Source of the DNA: an uncultured Acidovorax sp.
GTDB lineage: Bacteria; Pseudomonadota; Gammaproteobacteria; Burkholderiales; Burkholderiaceae_C
Length of the DNA stretch: 64,000 nucleotides
Assembly: GCA_913774625.1 (NCBI GenBank)
Contig: CAJYHL010000023.1
Span: forward strand, 1-64,000
Reading direction: 5' to 3'
In this document: in pieces, positions 1-8,999 of the stretch
Position numbering within the stretch: position 1 is the first letter of the stretch
How the letters are laid out: each line of letters opens with the position of its first letter
Notes under the pieces: generated by a model
Database searches by the model: none
Seen by the model: the letters and a program-made list of their open reading frames with translations, nothing else
Told to the model about the DNA's origin: nothing
Position numbers and translations under genes: made by a program

Positions 1-148
1 CGGCCTGGCACGCCCAATAAGGCCGCGATGCGCCACGACACCCCGCCCCTCTCCAGCCGCCGCCTGCGCCCTGCAGCAGCCACTGGCGGCGGCTGGAGAG
101 GGGCGGGGTGTCGTGGCGCATCGCGGCCTTATTGGGCGTGCCAGGCCG
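1..148. repeat. Perfect 64-bp inverted repeat (foldback) at window start
   Basis: Bases 1-64 are the exact reverse complement of bases 85-148, with a 20-base spacer at 65-84. The right arm ends directly before the stop codon of the PLP enzyme (149-151). Base 1 would pair with base 148, so the palindrome may continue beyond the window edge. A 64-bp perfect stem is far longer than a normal transcription terminator and there is no T-run. It is either a real inverted duplication of the gene end or a foldback artefact at the end of a contig. Confidence 0.9.
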
Positions 149-1216
149 TCAGGCCTGGCAGGACTGCAGCAGCGCGTCGATGCGCGCCCGCGCCGGGCCG
201 CAGTCGCCCATGCGCGTCCGCACCCAGTCCGCGTCGTAGTAGGTGGGCAGGTAGCGCTCGCCCGCATCGCACAGCAGCGAGAGGATCGCGCCCTGCTCGC
301 CGGCAGCGCGCATCTCCGCCGCCAGCCGCAGCATGGTCACGAAGTTGGTGCCCGTCGAAGGCCCCACGCGCCGCCCCAGCAGCTGGGTCAGCGCCTGCAT
401 GGCGGCGATGGATTCGTCGTCGGCCACTTCCTCCATGCGGTCCACCAGCGTGCGGATGAAGCTCGGCTCCACGCGCGGCCGGCCGATGCCCTCGATGCGC
501 GAGCCCGGCGCCGTCAGCGTCGCCACGCCCGTGCGGTGGTAGAGACTGAACACCGAACCCGCCGGGTCGGCCACGCACACCTGCGTCGCATGGCGCTGGT
601 AACGCACATAGCGCCCGATGGTCGCGCTGGTGCCGCCCGTGCCCGCGCCCACCACGATCCAGCGCGGCACGGGGTGCCGCTCGCGCGCCATCTGCGTGAA
701 CATGCTCTCGGCGATGTTGTTGTTGCCCCGCCAGTCGGTGGCGCGCTCGGCATAGGTGAACTGGTCCATGTAATGCCCGCCCGTCTGGGCCGCGATGGAG
801 CGCGCCGCGTCATACACCTCGCCCGCGCTTTCGACGAAATGGCAGCGCCCGCCGTAGAACTCGATCAGCGCGATCTTCTCGGCCGAGGTGCTGCGCGGCA
901 TCACTGCCACGAAGGGCAGCCCCAGCAGGCGGGCGAAGTAAGCCTCGCTCACCGCCGTGGATCCGCTGGACGATTCCACGATGGTCGAACCCTCATGAAT
1001 CCAGCCGTTGCAGAGCGCGTAGAGGAACAGCGACCGCGCCAGCCGGTGCTTGAGGCTGCCGGTGGGGTGGGTGGATTCGTCTTTCAGATACAGGTCGATG
1101 CCGGCAGCGGCCAGGCCGGGCAGCTGCAGGGCGATCAGATGGGTGTCGGCGCTGCGGTGGTAGTCGGCTTCGATGCGGGAGATGGCGGAGGGGAGCCAGG
1201 GGGAGGGGGACGTCAT
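149..1216 (-). CDS. PLP-dependent cysteine synthase/desulfhydrase-like enzyme
   Basis: This 355-residue protein is a fold-type II PLP enzyme of the cysteine synthase family, probably cytoplasmic. The PLP lysine is K56 in the HPTGSLKHR context, an SSGSTA substrate loop follows near residue 83, and the phosphate-binding GTGGT loop lies in mid-protein. Such proteins act as cysteine synthases, cysteine desulfhydrases (Cds1-like) or related beta-replacing lyases; the exact substrate cannot be read from the sequence. I chose the ATG at 1216 (MTSPSPW) rather than a TTG six codons upstream. It stands alone, and its stop codon abuts the inverted repeat at the window start. Family call is firm; reaction is inferred. 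Confidence 0.85.
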   Translation of the reverse strand: MTSPSPWLPSAISRIEADYHRSADTHLIALQLPGLAAAGIDLYLKDESTHPTGSLKHRLARSLFLYALCNGWIHEGSTIVESSSGSTAVSEAYFARLLGLPFVAVMPRSTSAEKIALIEFYGGRCHFVESAGEVYDAARSIAAQTGGHYMDQFTYAERATDWRGNNNIAESMFTQMARERHPVPRWIVVGAGTGGTSATIGRYVRYQRHATQVCVADPAGSVFSLYHRTGVATLTAPGSRIEGIGRPRVEPSFIRTLVDRMEEVADDESIAAMQALTQLLGRRVGPSTGTNFVTMLRLAAEMRAAGEQGAILSLLCDAGERYLPTYYDADWVRTRMGDCGPARARIDALLQSCQA

Positions 1217-1408
1217 GCGGGGATTGTCAGGCAAGCAACTCTTCGGCCATCACGACGACAGTGGCTTTTGGCCACCGGGACAGACGAATTAGTTGCATGC
1301 GGCCGATGGCACCAGAATTCTCAAAAAATACGGCGAGCAGAAGAAAATCTGCAGCTCGTGGAACATGTGCCACAATGGCATTCTGCTCGTCTTTGCGGGC
1401 TCAAATCC
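1217..1408. other. Intergenic region between the PLP enzyme and the RloAB-like pair
   Basis: This 192-base gap lies between divergently transcribed genes, so both promoters should be here. It is more AT-rich than the flanking chromosome. A short dyad, GTGGC-5nt-GCCAC, lies at 1261-1275. I could not pick out a convincing -35/-10 pair for either gene, and I saw no direct repeats marking the left edge of the insert. Confidence 0.4.
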
Positions 1409-2689
1409 ATGTTGATCGAACTCTCCGTCCAGAACTTCCGCTCCATTCGTGAGCGACAGACCTTTTCTATGGTGGCGGCACCGCGACTGCTGAAAGGAAA
1501 GGAGAACAAGTTCACTCCGAAAGTCAAGGGCGAACGCTTTCCGGCGCTACTGAAGGTTGCGGCTATCTATGGCCCCAACGCATCAGGTAAGAGCACGCTA
1601 GTCCTAGCGTTTGACGTGCTTGCGCACCTTACTCGACAGCAGCCGACCACAGAGAAAGTGCCTTTTGACGTTGCGCCCTTCAGGTTCGACAGGGCGCTGC
1701 TTGACCAACCTTCGAGCATCGATGTTCATTTCATCAGTAATGAAACACGTTATTCATTCGAAATCGCACTAACGCAGGATCGGATCGTCGCTGAAGTGTT
1801 GACGGTTTACCGTGGCGGCGAGGCTCGGGAGTTGTACCACAGGAGTTACCAGCCGGCAGGCGAGGGCACGCATGGCGGGGAAAAATACGTCTTCGGGGAC
1901 GATCTCGAGGGTGGCAGTGAACTGCACAAGATCTGGCAGCGCCTGACGGGGCCGCGGACGCTGTTCCTGACCCAGGCCGTTGCCAACAGCAGCGAGGAAT
2001 TAACTCAGTTGAAGGATCCATGGGATTGGCTTAATTCACTGGTCGTCGTCAGGGGCGGGATGAGCGGGTGGTCGAAAGTTAGCCAGCGCTTGGTCGCTCG
2101 ATTACCCAGTTTTGGAGAAGATATTGCATCGTTGCTGAGCGATGTTGATATTCCAGTAAGTGCCGTTAGAGCTAAGCTTACAGCCTCGAACGGTGAAGCC
2201 GACAGTGAGTCACTTAAAGCTTACGATACCGAGCGCATGGCTAGTTTTGTTTCCGAACCTGTGCGCACCACCCTTACCCACAAGACAGCGCTGGGTGAAG
2301 CGGAGTTTGACTTTTCTGAGGAGTCAGACGGTACCAAGAATTTGTTCGGTTTCGCACTGCCATGGGCAGCATTTATGATGAATGGCAAGGCCAAGCATGT
2401 GATGGTGGTGGATGAACTCGACAGCAGCTTGCACCCGAAATTGGTCGAGGCACTTATTCGTAAGCATGTTCAGGGTGCTCTACCCTGCCAGCTGCTGTTC
2501 ACCACACATGACACCCACCTCATGGATACGAAGCTACTGCGGCGAGACCAATTGTGGGTCACGGATCGTGATATGAATGGCGCGACGCAACTGCATTCGA
2601 TCCATGATTTCGAAGGGCGCGAGAGCGAGGATGTTGAGAAACGTTACTACGAAGGTCGCTACCGTGGTCTTCCCCTGGTTCGTCAATAA
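1409..2689 (+). CDS. AAA15/OLD-like ATPase (RloA/AbiLi/AriA-type)
   Basis: This 426-residue protein is an ABC/SMC-type AAA ATPase of the AAA_15 class, as found in RloA, AbiLi and the PARIS protein AriA. It starts with the typical LIELSVQNFRSI strand. Walker A is GPNASGKS at 55-62, Walker B is MVVDE with D335 and E336 followed by SSLHP, and the H-loop histidine is H367 in TTHDTHL. There is no fused C-terminal Toprim domain. The next gene, three bases downstream, supplies a Toprim-like partner, which fits a two-gene toxin/sensor operon. Longer readings in this frame reach back into the PLP gene region and are not credible; ATG 1409 gives the standard N-terminus. Codon and base use are more AT-rich than the neighbours, suggesting transfer. 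An anti-phage role is inferred from the family. Confidence 0.85.
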   Translation: MLIELSVQNFRSIRERQTFSMVAAPRLLKGKENKFTPKVKGERFPALLKVAAIYGPNASGKSTLVLAFDVLAHLTRQQPTTEKVPFDVAPFRFDRALLDQPSSIDVHFISNETRYSFEIALTQDRIVAEVLTVYRGGEARELYHRSYQPAGEGTHGGEKYVFGDDLEGGSELHKIWQRLTGPRTLFLTQAVANSSEELTQLKDPWDWLNSLVVVRGGMSGWSKVSQRLVARLPSFGEDIASLLSDVDIPVSAVRAKLTASNGEADSESLKAYDTERMASFVSEPVRTTLTHKTALGEAEFDFSEESDGTKNLFGFALPWAAFMMNGKAKHVMVVDELDSSLHPKLVEALIRKHVQGALPCQLLFTTHDTHLMDTKLLRRDQLWVTDRDMNGATQLHSIHDFEGRESEDVEKRYYEGRYRGLPLVRQ

Positions 2690-2692
2690 AAA

Positions 2693-3334
2693 ATGGCTAA
2701 GCGTTCAACTGCGTCATTTGCCCGCGGGACTGCCAAGTTCAAAGCACATCCGCGTGTGCTGGTGCTTTGCGAAGACTCGAAGTCATCCAAGACCTATCTC
2801 GAAGACGCTTCTAAATACTTTCGTGCCACAGCCCAAGTGCAAATTGCTCATCCAGGGCGAACTGACCCACTGGGTGTGGTTCAGGCGGGGGTAAGGCAGC
2901 GGTCTACCTTTGACGCTGTGTACTGTGTCGTAGATCGTGATAGCCACGCGAACTGGGAGCAGGCGATCGACTTGGCGCATGGTCATCCGAAGATACGGAT
3001 GATTCGCTCGTTTCCCTGCTTCGAGTTTTGGCTGTTGCTTCACTTCGGCTATACGCGTGCAGGCTATGCGCGTGCCGGTGCGCTATCCGCCGCAGACCAG
3101 GTTGTGCGTGATCTCAAACAAAAGGAAGGGATGCACGACTATACGAAGGGTTCCATCAAAGGTCTCTTCGACAAACTGTGCGGCGATGCTGAAGCCATGC
3201 TGAACGCAGCAATTAGGCATGGCGACCGGACTCTTCAGGATACCGAAAACGACGGAAATCCAAATCCCAGCACTGAAATGCAGAATCTGATCCGCGAACT
3301 GCGCAGACTCGGCAGCCCAGAGCGAGTGGCGTGA
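2693..3334 (+). CDS. rloB: RloB-family Toprim-like protein (AbiLii-type)
   Basis: This 213-residue protein matches the RloB family, the usual partner of AAA15 ATPases in RloAB and AbiL loci. Conserved acidic residues are laid out as in a Toprim nuclease: E27 in VLVLCEDSKSS after the first strand, then D81 and D83 in VVDRDSH. A hydrophobic FPCFEFWLLLHF motif follows around 108-119, a hallmark of the family. The N-terminus is basic. It begins three bases after the ATPase stop codon, so the two are almost certainly co-translated. The gene shares the lower-GC composition of its partner. By analogy with AriB of PARIS it may be the nuclease effector, released or activated by the ATPase; this is inference. 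Confidence 0.85.
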   Translation: MAKRSTASFARGTAKFKAHPRVLVLCEDSKSSKTYLEDASKYFRATAQVQIAHPGRTDPLGVVQAGVRQRSTFDAVYCVVDRDSHANWEQAIDLAHGHPKIRMIRSFPCFEFWLLLHFGYTRAGYARAGALSAADQVVRDLKQKEGMHDYTKGSIKGLFDKLCGDAEAMLNAAIRHGDRTLQDTENDGNPNPSTEMQNLIRELRRLGSPERVA

Positions 3335-3393
3335 TCGTGCAGTATTTTATTGGACTGGTACTGCATTCGCTGTTGCGTTACTTCCGTGTGTAA

Positions 3394-6186
3394 CTACCAA
3401 TCCTCCTTCACCGCCATCACCGCGTCCCTCCCCGCCGCAGTCCGTCCCGCCACCCACGCAGTGACGGTCCCCGCCATCACCACCGCCCCCGCCAGCGCCA
3501 CCAGCCGTTCCACCGGCACCCGCATCTCCATCGTCCAGTGAAAGCTCTGCGGGTTCACCACATGCACCAGCACGGCGGCGACGGCCAGGCCCAGCAGGGT
3601 GCCGGCCACGGCGCCGACCGCTGTCCAGGCGGCGCCTTCGCCGGCCACCACGGCCAGCACCTGCCGGCGCGTGAGGCCCAGGTGGGCCAGCAGGCCGAAT
3701 TCCTTGCGGCGCGCCAGTACCTGGGCGCTGAAGCTGGCGGCCACGCCGAAGAGGCCGATGGCGATGGCGACGGCCTGCAGCCAGTAGGTGACGGCGAAGC
3801 TGCGGTCGAAGATGCCGAGCGAGCGTTCGCGGATGGCGGCGGAGGCGGCGAATTCCAGGGCGCTGCCCGCGTCCTTGCCCGTGCCGCCGGCGGTCTGGCC
3901 CGGGGCTTCGGCAGTGCCGTCCGCCGTGCCCGATGGGCCCGCCGTGCGCTGCGCGGTCAGCGAGATTGCCAGCGCGGTGATCTCCTGGCGCAGTGCGGCT
4001 TCGTCCGTGCCGGGGCGGGGCCACAGGGCCAGGTCGCTCACGCGGGCGTCGCCCGTCAGGCGCACTAAGTCGGCGCTGTCGATGGCGATGGCGCCGAACT
4101 GGCGCACGTAGTCGCGCCATACGCCTGCTACGAAAAACGTAGCTGGCTGCGCTGATGCCGCCTGGGCCAGCGGCTGGAATGATGTGGAAAGCAAGGGCCA
4201 GTCGGCGCCCACGCGCACGCCGTAGAGCTGCACCACGGCCTCGCTCACATACACGCCCACGCGGCCGGCGGGCACGGGCAGGGCGGGGCCGACCAGGGGC
4301 AGGGTCTGGGCAGTGCCGCCGCCGCTGCCGCCAGCGTTGCCTGCCGCCAGCGGCCGGGCGATGAGGGCCACGGCGGGGCGGGCGGGGTCCAGCAGCAGGC
4401 TGCTGGTGCGCAGGGCCTGCACCCGCTCGACCTGGGGCAGCCGGGCCACGGCCTGGGGCAGGCCGGCGGGCAGGGTGGCGGCGTCGTCGCCGGTGCTGCC
4501 CCCGCCGCTGCTGCCGGCCACGCGCACATAGAGCGGCGCGGGCAGCACGGCGTCCAGCCAGGCGATGACCGAGCCGCGGAAGCTCGACACCATCACCGTG
4601 AGCGCCACGGCCAGGCTCAGCGACGCGACCACGCCGCCCACGGCCACGGCGGCGGTGCCGCGCATGCGGCGGGCGCGTTCCAGCGCCAAGAGGGGCAAGA
4701 GGCGCCGCGCCGCCAGCGGCTGCAGCGCGCGCAGCAGCCCTTGCACGGCCCAGGGCAGCAGGGCGATGCCGCCCACCAGCAGCAGGCCCACGGCCAGATA
4801 GGCGGCCAGCGGCATGCCGAAGACGGGCGGGGCGAAGGCCAGCGCCGCGCCGGCACCCATCAACGCCAGGCCCGGCAGGCTGCGGTGGGCCCCGCCGCCT
4901 GCGGCGCCCAGGCCCTTGAGGGTCTGCGCGGGCGGCAGGCGCTGGGCCTGCCGGGCTGGCCACCAGCCGCCTGCCAGCGCGGCGGCCACGCCCAGCGCGC
5001 CGTAGAGGGCGGCGGCGGGTGCGCTCCACTGCAGCGCGGGCTGCACGCCCGAGAAGTAGCCGCCGCCCAGGTCGCCGCCCAGCACGCGCAGCGCAAGCGC
5101 CGCCAGCCCGGTGCCCAGGGCGATGCCGGCCGCGCTGCCCAGCAGGCCCAGCAGGGCCGATTCGCCCAGCACCAGGGCCAGCCGCTGGCGCGGCGTGGCG
5201 CCCAGCACGGCCAGCAGTGCGAACTGCGGCGCGCGCTGCGCCACGCTGAGCGCCAGCACCGAAAAGACCAGGAACGCGCCCGTGAAGAGTGCCACCAGCG
5301 CCAGCACCGTCAGGTTGACCCGGTAGGCGCGCGAGAGGTTGCTCACGCGCTGGGCGGCATCGCCGGGTTCGGCCACGCGCACGCCGCGCGCGGCGCCGGG
5401 CAGGGCCAGCAGGGCGCGTTCGGTGGCGGCGCGGTCGGCGCCGGGGCGCAGTTGCAGGTCGATGCGGCTGAGCTGGCCGCCGCGCCCGAAGAGGTCCTGC
5501 GCGGCGGCTATGTCCATCACCGCCAGCGGCGGCCCGCCCGCTGCCACGCGCCCGGCCACGCGCACGGTGCGGCTCTGCAGGCCGGTGCGCAGGGTGAGCG
5601 TGGCGCCCCCCGCACCGTGCTGTGCGCCCGCCAGCCGCAGCGCATCGGCCGCCGCGGCATTGAGGAACACGGTGGCGGGCGAGAACAGCGCCAGCCGGTC
5701 GCCGCTGCCCGCGAAGGCCTGGGGCATGAGAGCCGGGGCCATGGTGGGCAGCAGCAGCGCATCGACGCCGACCACGCGCAGGGCGATAGGCGGGGCGGCG
5801 GGCGTGTCGCCTGAGGCATCACCGGGTGCGGGTGGGCGCTGGTCTGGCGGCTGCGCCTGTGTCTGTGCCTGCGCCGACAGCTCCAGCCACGGGCTGGCCA
5901 GCGCCACCTGCGGCAGCGCGGCGGCCTGGCCGTAGAGCGCCTCGGGCAGCGCGCCCTGGGCGGGGCGCAGCTCCAGGTCGGGCTGGCCGTTGACCGAGCG
6001 CACGGCCTGCGAGAACTCGTCCAGCGCCGACGCATTGATCACATGCACCGCGAAGCCCAGCGCCACGCCCAGCATGACGGCCACCACGGCGGCGGCGCTG
6101 CGCCAGGGGTGGTGGCGCAGTTCGCGCCCGGACACGGCGGCCAGCAGGCGGAGGAAGGCGGGCAGGGCGGAGGTCGGCAGGGGCAT
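3394..6186 (-). CDS. FtsX-like ABC transporter permease (YbbP/LolE type)
   Basis: This protein of about 930 residues is a large inner-membrane permease with two FtsX-type units. The N-terminal membrane anchor follows RELRHHPWRSAAAVVAVMLG. A long periplasmic region comes next, then membrane segments around one third of the length, and a second periplasmic part and membrane bundle at the C-terminus ending MAVKEDW. The organisation matches YbbP-like permeases of lipid, lipoprotein or export systems that pair with a separate LolD-like ATPase; such an ATPase lies at 7300-8004. I prefer ATG 6186, about 20 residues before the conserved RELRHHP. An ATG at 6249 overlaps the LuxR stop codon as TGATG and could allow coupled translation of a longer form. 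Substrate unknown. Confidence 0.8.
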   Translation of the reverse strand: MPLPTSALPAFLRLLAAVSGRELRHHPWRSAAAVVAVMLGVALGFAVHVINASALDEFSQAVRSVNGQPDLELRPAQGALPEALYGQAAALPQVALASPWLELSAQAQTQAQPPDQRPPAPGDASGDTPAAPPIALRVVGVDALLLPTMAPALMPQAFAGSGDRLALFSPATVFLNAAAADALRLAGAQHGAGGATLTLRTGLQSRTVRVAGRVAAGGPPLAVMDIAAAQDLFGRGGQLSRIDLQLRPGADRAATERALLALPGAARGVRVAEPGDAAQRVSNLSRAYRVNLTVLALVALFTGAFLVFSVLALSVAQRAPQFALLAVLGATPRQRLALVLGESALLGLLGSAAGIALGTGLAALALRVLGGDLGGGYFSGVQPALQWSAPAAALYGALGVAAALAGGWWPARQAQRLPPAQTLKGLGAAGGGAHRSLPGLALMGAGAALAFAPPVFGMPLAAYLAVGLLLVGGIALLPWAVQGLLRALQPLAARRLLPLLALERARRMRGTAAVAVGGVVASLSLAVALTVMVSSFRGSVIAWLDAVLPAPLYVRVAGSSGGGSTGDDAATLPAGLPQAVARLPQVERVQALRTSSLLLDPARPAVALIARPLAAGNAGGSGGGTAQTLPLVGPALPVPAGRVGVYVSEAVVQLYGVRVGADWPLLSTSFQPLAQAASAQPATFFVAGVWRDYVRQFGAIAIDSADLVRLTGDARVSDLALWPRPGTDEAALRQEITALAISLTAQRTAGPSGTADGTAEAPGQTAGGTGKDAGSALEFAASAAIRERSLGIFDRSFAVTYWLQAVAIAIGLFGVAASFSAQVLARRKEFGLLAHLGLTRRQVLAVVAGEGAAWTAVGAVAGTLLGLAVAAVLVHVVNPQSFHWTMEMRVPVERLVALAGAVVMAGTVTAWVAGRTAAGRDAVMAVKEDW
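4127..4152. repeat. Dispersed palindromic repeat inside the permease gene
   Basis: GCTAC-gaaaaac-GTAGC is followed by TGGCTGCGC. It is nearly identical to the copy at 54185-54210. It is translated in frame within the permease, around residues 678-687, in the ATFFVAGVW region. Confidence 0.65.
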
Positions 6187-6248
6187 GCGGTCAGTGGTGG
6201 GCTGGAGGGCGGGCGCCGCGCCGTCGCATCGGCGCCCGCCCCGGCCCA

Positions 6249-7220
6249 TCAGTCTGCCTGACGCAAGGCCTCGATCAGCTGCGCGACGTTGGACACGTCC
6301 AGCTTTTCATAGGCGGCCTGCATCTGGTTGCGCACGGTGGCCGGCGAGCGCTGCAGCAGCGCGGCGACCTGCTTGTGGCTGTGGCCCTTGGCGGTGAGCT
6401 GCGCCACGCGGAGTTCGCCGGGCGTGAGCTCGTCGGCCGGGCAGCGTCTGCGGCTCTTGAGGAACAGCAGCCGGTGCTGGGCATGGTGGCGCAGCACCAG
6501 CGAGCGGCCCCGGTGGCAGGCCTGGCCCCGCAGGAAGTCGCCCAGCGGCACGGCAGGCAGCGCATGGCCGGTCCAGCCCGGCCATTCGGCGCGCAGCATG
6601 TCCCTGAAGGCTGGATCGGCGTGATAGATGACGCCGCGCAGGTCGGCAATGGCGGTGCCGCAGGTGGGCGGGGTCGCCGGGTGGATCTGCTGCAGGTGGA
6701 TGCGGCGGTTGATAGCCAAAGCCTGCATGAGGTGCGGCGCGAAGAAGTCGATGCACTCGACTTCATGCGGCTGGCCCTGCGCCTCGGGGTCGGCGCGGAA
6801 CAGCGAGATCCAGTGAACGAACCGCCGGTCCACGTCGTTGTCGGCCGTGATGAAGTTGTTGGTCTGCCCCCAGCGCTGAAGGAAGTCGCGCATCTCGCGC
6901 TCTTCTCGCCGGTGGTGCCAGGTCGCTGCGTGGAAGTTGACCGTGCCGCGCCTGCGGTTCATCAGGCTGGCGGCGGCCGAGTCCTGGTGCTTGACGGCCT
7001 CGTACTCGGCCATCATCTCGGGCGACTTGCGGAAGAGGTGCAGCGTGTGGACGTCGATTCCGACCGGAGTGGTGCCCGCCGTGCCCCACATGGCTGCGTC
7101 GAAGGGCACGGCCGCTTGCAGCAGCTGGAGCGCTGCATCCTGGAACTCGCCGATGGAATGCTCGTGGGCGAAGCGATAGAGGTGCAGCAGCAGTTCCCCT
7201 GGGTCTTGCGGTGCGGTCAT
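6249..7220 (-). CDS. LuxR-family transcriptional regulator
   Basis: This 323-residue protein carries a C-terminal LuxR/GerE helix-turn-helix from about residue 262, starting [12 protein letters not shown] and including the recognition helix region [10 protein letters not shown]. The N-terminal 240 residues contain no recognisable receiver domain and lack an obvious autoinducer-domain signature; they may form a GAF- or PAS-like sensor, which I cannot confirm. The gene sits between an ABC ATPase and its probable permease on the same strand. Its stop overlaps a possible permease start (TGATG), and the ATPase is 79 bases upstream. It may therefore regulate this transporter. The signal it senses is unknown. 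Confidence 0.85.
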   Translation of the reverse strand: MTAPQDPGELLLHLYRFAHEHSIGEFQDAALQLLQAAVPFDAAMWGTAGTTPVGIDVHTLHLFRKSPEMMAEYEAVKHQDSAAASLMNRRRGTVNFHAATWHHRREEREMRDFLQRWGQTNNFITADNDVDRRFVHWISLFRADPEAQGQPHEVECIDFFAPHLMQALAINRRIHLQQIHPATPPTCGTAIADLRGVIYHADPAFRDMLRAEWPGWTGHALPAVPLGDFLRGQACHRGRSLVLRHHAQHRLLFLKSRRRCPADELTPGELRVAQLTAKGHSHKQVAALLQRSPATVRNQMQAAYEKLDVSNVAQLIEALRQAD

Positions 7221-7299
7221 GGCGTGGGCTCCAGGCTCGGTGAAAGCAGGCCTCCCCAGTATAGAAAAGCCCCGCGCATGCCGGGGGCATCGCTTTTTA

Positions 7300-8004
7300 T
7301 CAGCCGATGGCCGTGATGCCTGCGCTGCTCAGCCGCAGCACCCGGTCCGCCCGCGCCGCTGCGGCCTCCGAATGCGTGACCAGCACCAGCGCCGCGCCGT
7401 GTTCGCGGGTCTGGGCGATGAGCAGGTCCATCACGCGGGCGGCGGTGCCGGGGTCGAGGTTGCCGGTGGGCTCGTCGGCCAGCAGCAGGGCGGGGCGGTG
7501 GACCAGGGCGCGGGCGATGGCCACGCGCTGGAGCTGGCCGCCGCTCAGCTGCTGCGGCAGGCGCGTGCCCAGGCCGGGCAGGCCCACGGCGTCCAGCATG
7601 TGCTGCACGCGGACGGGGTCGTTTTCGGCCAGCAGCATCAGCGGCAGGGCCACGTTCTGGGCCACGTCCAGGTGCGGCAGCACGTGGAAGGCCTGGAAGA
7701 CGAAGCCCACGTGGCGGCGCCGCCAGAGGGCGCGCTGCGCGTCGTCCAGCGCGCCCAGGTCGGTGGCGCCGGGCAGGGCGGCGATGCGGCCGGTGTCCCA
7801 GCTGTCCAGGCCGGCCAGGCAGTTGAGCAGGGTGGACTTGCCCACGCCCGAATCGCCCACGATGGCGACGAATTCGCCGCGCCGCACCTGCAGATCGACG
7901 TGGCTGAAGATGGCGGTGTCGCCGTAGCGCTTGCCCAGGCCGGTGGCGGCCAGCACGGGGGCGGGGTCTGCGGCCGCTGCGGCCGTGGGCGTTGGCGTCG
8001 TCAT
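7300..8004 (-). CDS. LolD/YbbA-type ABC transporter ATP-binding protein
   Basis: This 234-residue ATPase has all ABC motifs: Walker A GDSGVGKS at 50-57, signature [15 protein letters not shown], Walker [13 protein letters not shown], and the H-loop VTHSEAAA. The sequence belongs to the MacB/LolD/YbbA class, which works with FtsX-type permeases. The likely partner is the permease at 3394-6186, although a LuxR gene lies in between. Its start overlaps the miaA stop by four bases (ATGA), so it is probably co-translated with miaA. Located at the cytoplasmic face of the inner membrane; cargo unknown. Confidence 0.88.
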   Translation of the reverse strand: MTTPTPTAAAAADPAPVLAATGLGKRYGDTAIFSHVDLQVRRGEFVAIVGDSGVGKSTLLNCLAGLDSWDTGRIAALPGATDLGALDDAQRALWRRRHVGFVFQAFHVLPHLDVAQNVALPLMLLAENDPVRVQHMLDAVGLPGLGTRLPQQLSGGQLQRVAIARALVHRPALLLADEPTGNLDPGTAARVMDLLIAQTREHGAALVLVTHSEAAAARADRVLRLSSAGITAIG

Positions 8005-8999
8005 GCGCGGCCTCGGCCTTCCTGCAGCAGCGCCTGCACGCTGCGCACCAGGGTGGCCGTGGCGTCCGGCGCGTCGCAGGCGATGGCCTGGCGCTGGGGC
8101 ATGCTGCGCAGCCAGGTGATCTGCCGCTTGGCCAGCTGGCGCGTGGCGGCGATGCCGCGTTCGCGCAGGTCGGGGGCGGGCAGGCGGCCGGTGGCGGCCT
8201 CGATGTCCAGCGCCTCCCAGGCCTGGCGGTAGCCCACGCAGCGCATGGAGGGCAGGTCGATGTGCAGGTCGCCCCGGGCGCGCAGGGCGCGCACCTCGTC
8301 GAGGAAGCCGTCCTGCAGCATGGCGTCGAAGCGCTGGGCGATGCGCTGGTGCAGCCAGGCGCGGTCGGTGGGTTCCAAGGAGAAAAGCGCTCCCGCGCCC
8401 ATTCTGTCTGCGCTGTCAGATATATTTTTGATAGTGTGAAAGTGCGACAGGGGCTTGCCCGAGACATGCCACACTTCCAGCGCGCGCTGGATGCGCTGGC
8501 TGTCTGCGGGCGCCAGCCGCGCGGCGGTGGCGGGGTCGATGCGGGCCAGCTCGGCATGCAGGGCGGGCCAGCCGACGGCTGCGGCCTGGGCTTCGATCCG
8601 TGCGCGCACGGCGGGGTCGGCGGGCGGCATGTCGTCGATGCCGTCGATGAGCGCCTTGAAGTACAGCATGGTGCCGCCCACCAGCAGCGGCAGCGCGCCG
8701 CGCGCGCGGATCTCGCCGATGAGGCGCTCGGCGTCGGCCACGAATTCGGCGGCGCTGTAGGCCTGCAGCGGGTCGCGGATGTCGATCAGGTGGTGCGGCA
8801 CGCTGGCCTGCTCGGCGGCGCTGGGCTTGGCGGTGCCGATGTCCATGCCGCGATAGACCAGGGCCGAATCGACGCTGACGATCTCCACCGGCAGGGCGGG
8901 CGCCAGCGCCCGGGCGATGGCCAGCGCGCCGGCCGTCTTGCCCGACGCGGTGGGGCCGGCCAGGGCGACGTAGGCGGGCAGGGCGTCAGCGCGGGGCAT
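8001..8999 (-). CDS. miaA: tRNA dimethylallyltransferase
   Basis: MiaA adds the dimethylallyl group to A37 of tRNAs reading codons that begin with U. This 332-residue protein has the P-loop GPTASGKT at 15-22, the substrate motif [16 protein letters not shown], and the conserved [14 protein letters not shown] near residue 270. I start it at ATG 8999 ([13 protein letters not shown]); the open frame runs further upstream into the MFS gene but without family similarity. It overlaps the MFS stop by 14 bases and the ABC ATPase start by four. A variable loop around residues 188-197 (KNISDS) is encoded by a copy of the dispersed palindrome family seen elsewhere in the window. Confidence 0.95.
   Translation of the reverse strand: MPRADALPAYVALAGPTASGKTAGALAIARALAPALPVEIVSVDSALVYRGMDIGTAKPSAAEQASVPHHLIDIRDPLQAYSAAEFVADAERLIGEIRARGALPLLVGGTMLYFKALIDGIDDMPPADPAVRARIEAQAAAVGWPALHAELARIDPATAARLAPADSQRIQRALEVWHVSGKPLSHFHTIKNISDSADRMGAGALFSLEPTDRAWLHQRIAQRFDAMLQDGFLDEVRALRARGDLHIDLPSMRCVGYRQAWEALDIEAATGRLPAPDLRERGIAATRQLAKRQITWLRSMPQRQAIACDAPDATATLVRSVQALLQEGRGRA
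8410..8435. repeat. Dispersed palindromic repeat inside miaA
   Basis: GCGCTGTCA-GATAT-atttttg-ATAGT on the plus strand matches the inverted repeat pattern of the other copies. It stands out as AT-rich within miaA and encodes a variable loop (IKNISDSA). Confidence 0.5.

Noticed and set aside
113-1408. N-terminal extension of the AAA ATPase by 432 codons
   Set aside because: It is antisense to the PLP enzyme gene; the ATPase family begins at the MLIELSVQNF start at 1409.
1217-3393. Integrase, direct repeats or attachment sites flanking the RloAB-like pair
   Set aside because: I searched both flanks by eye and found no recombinase gene or repeated ends, so no mobile element can be claimed.
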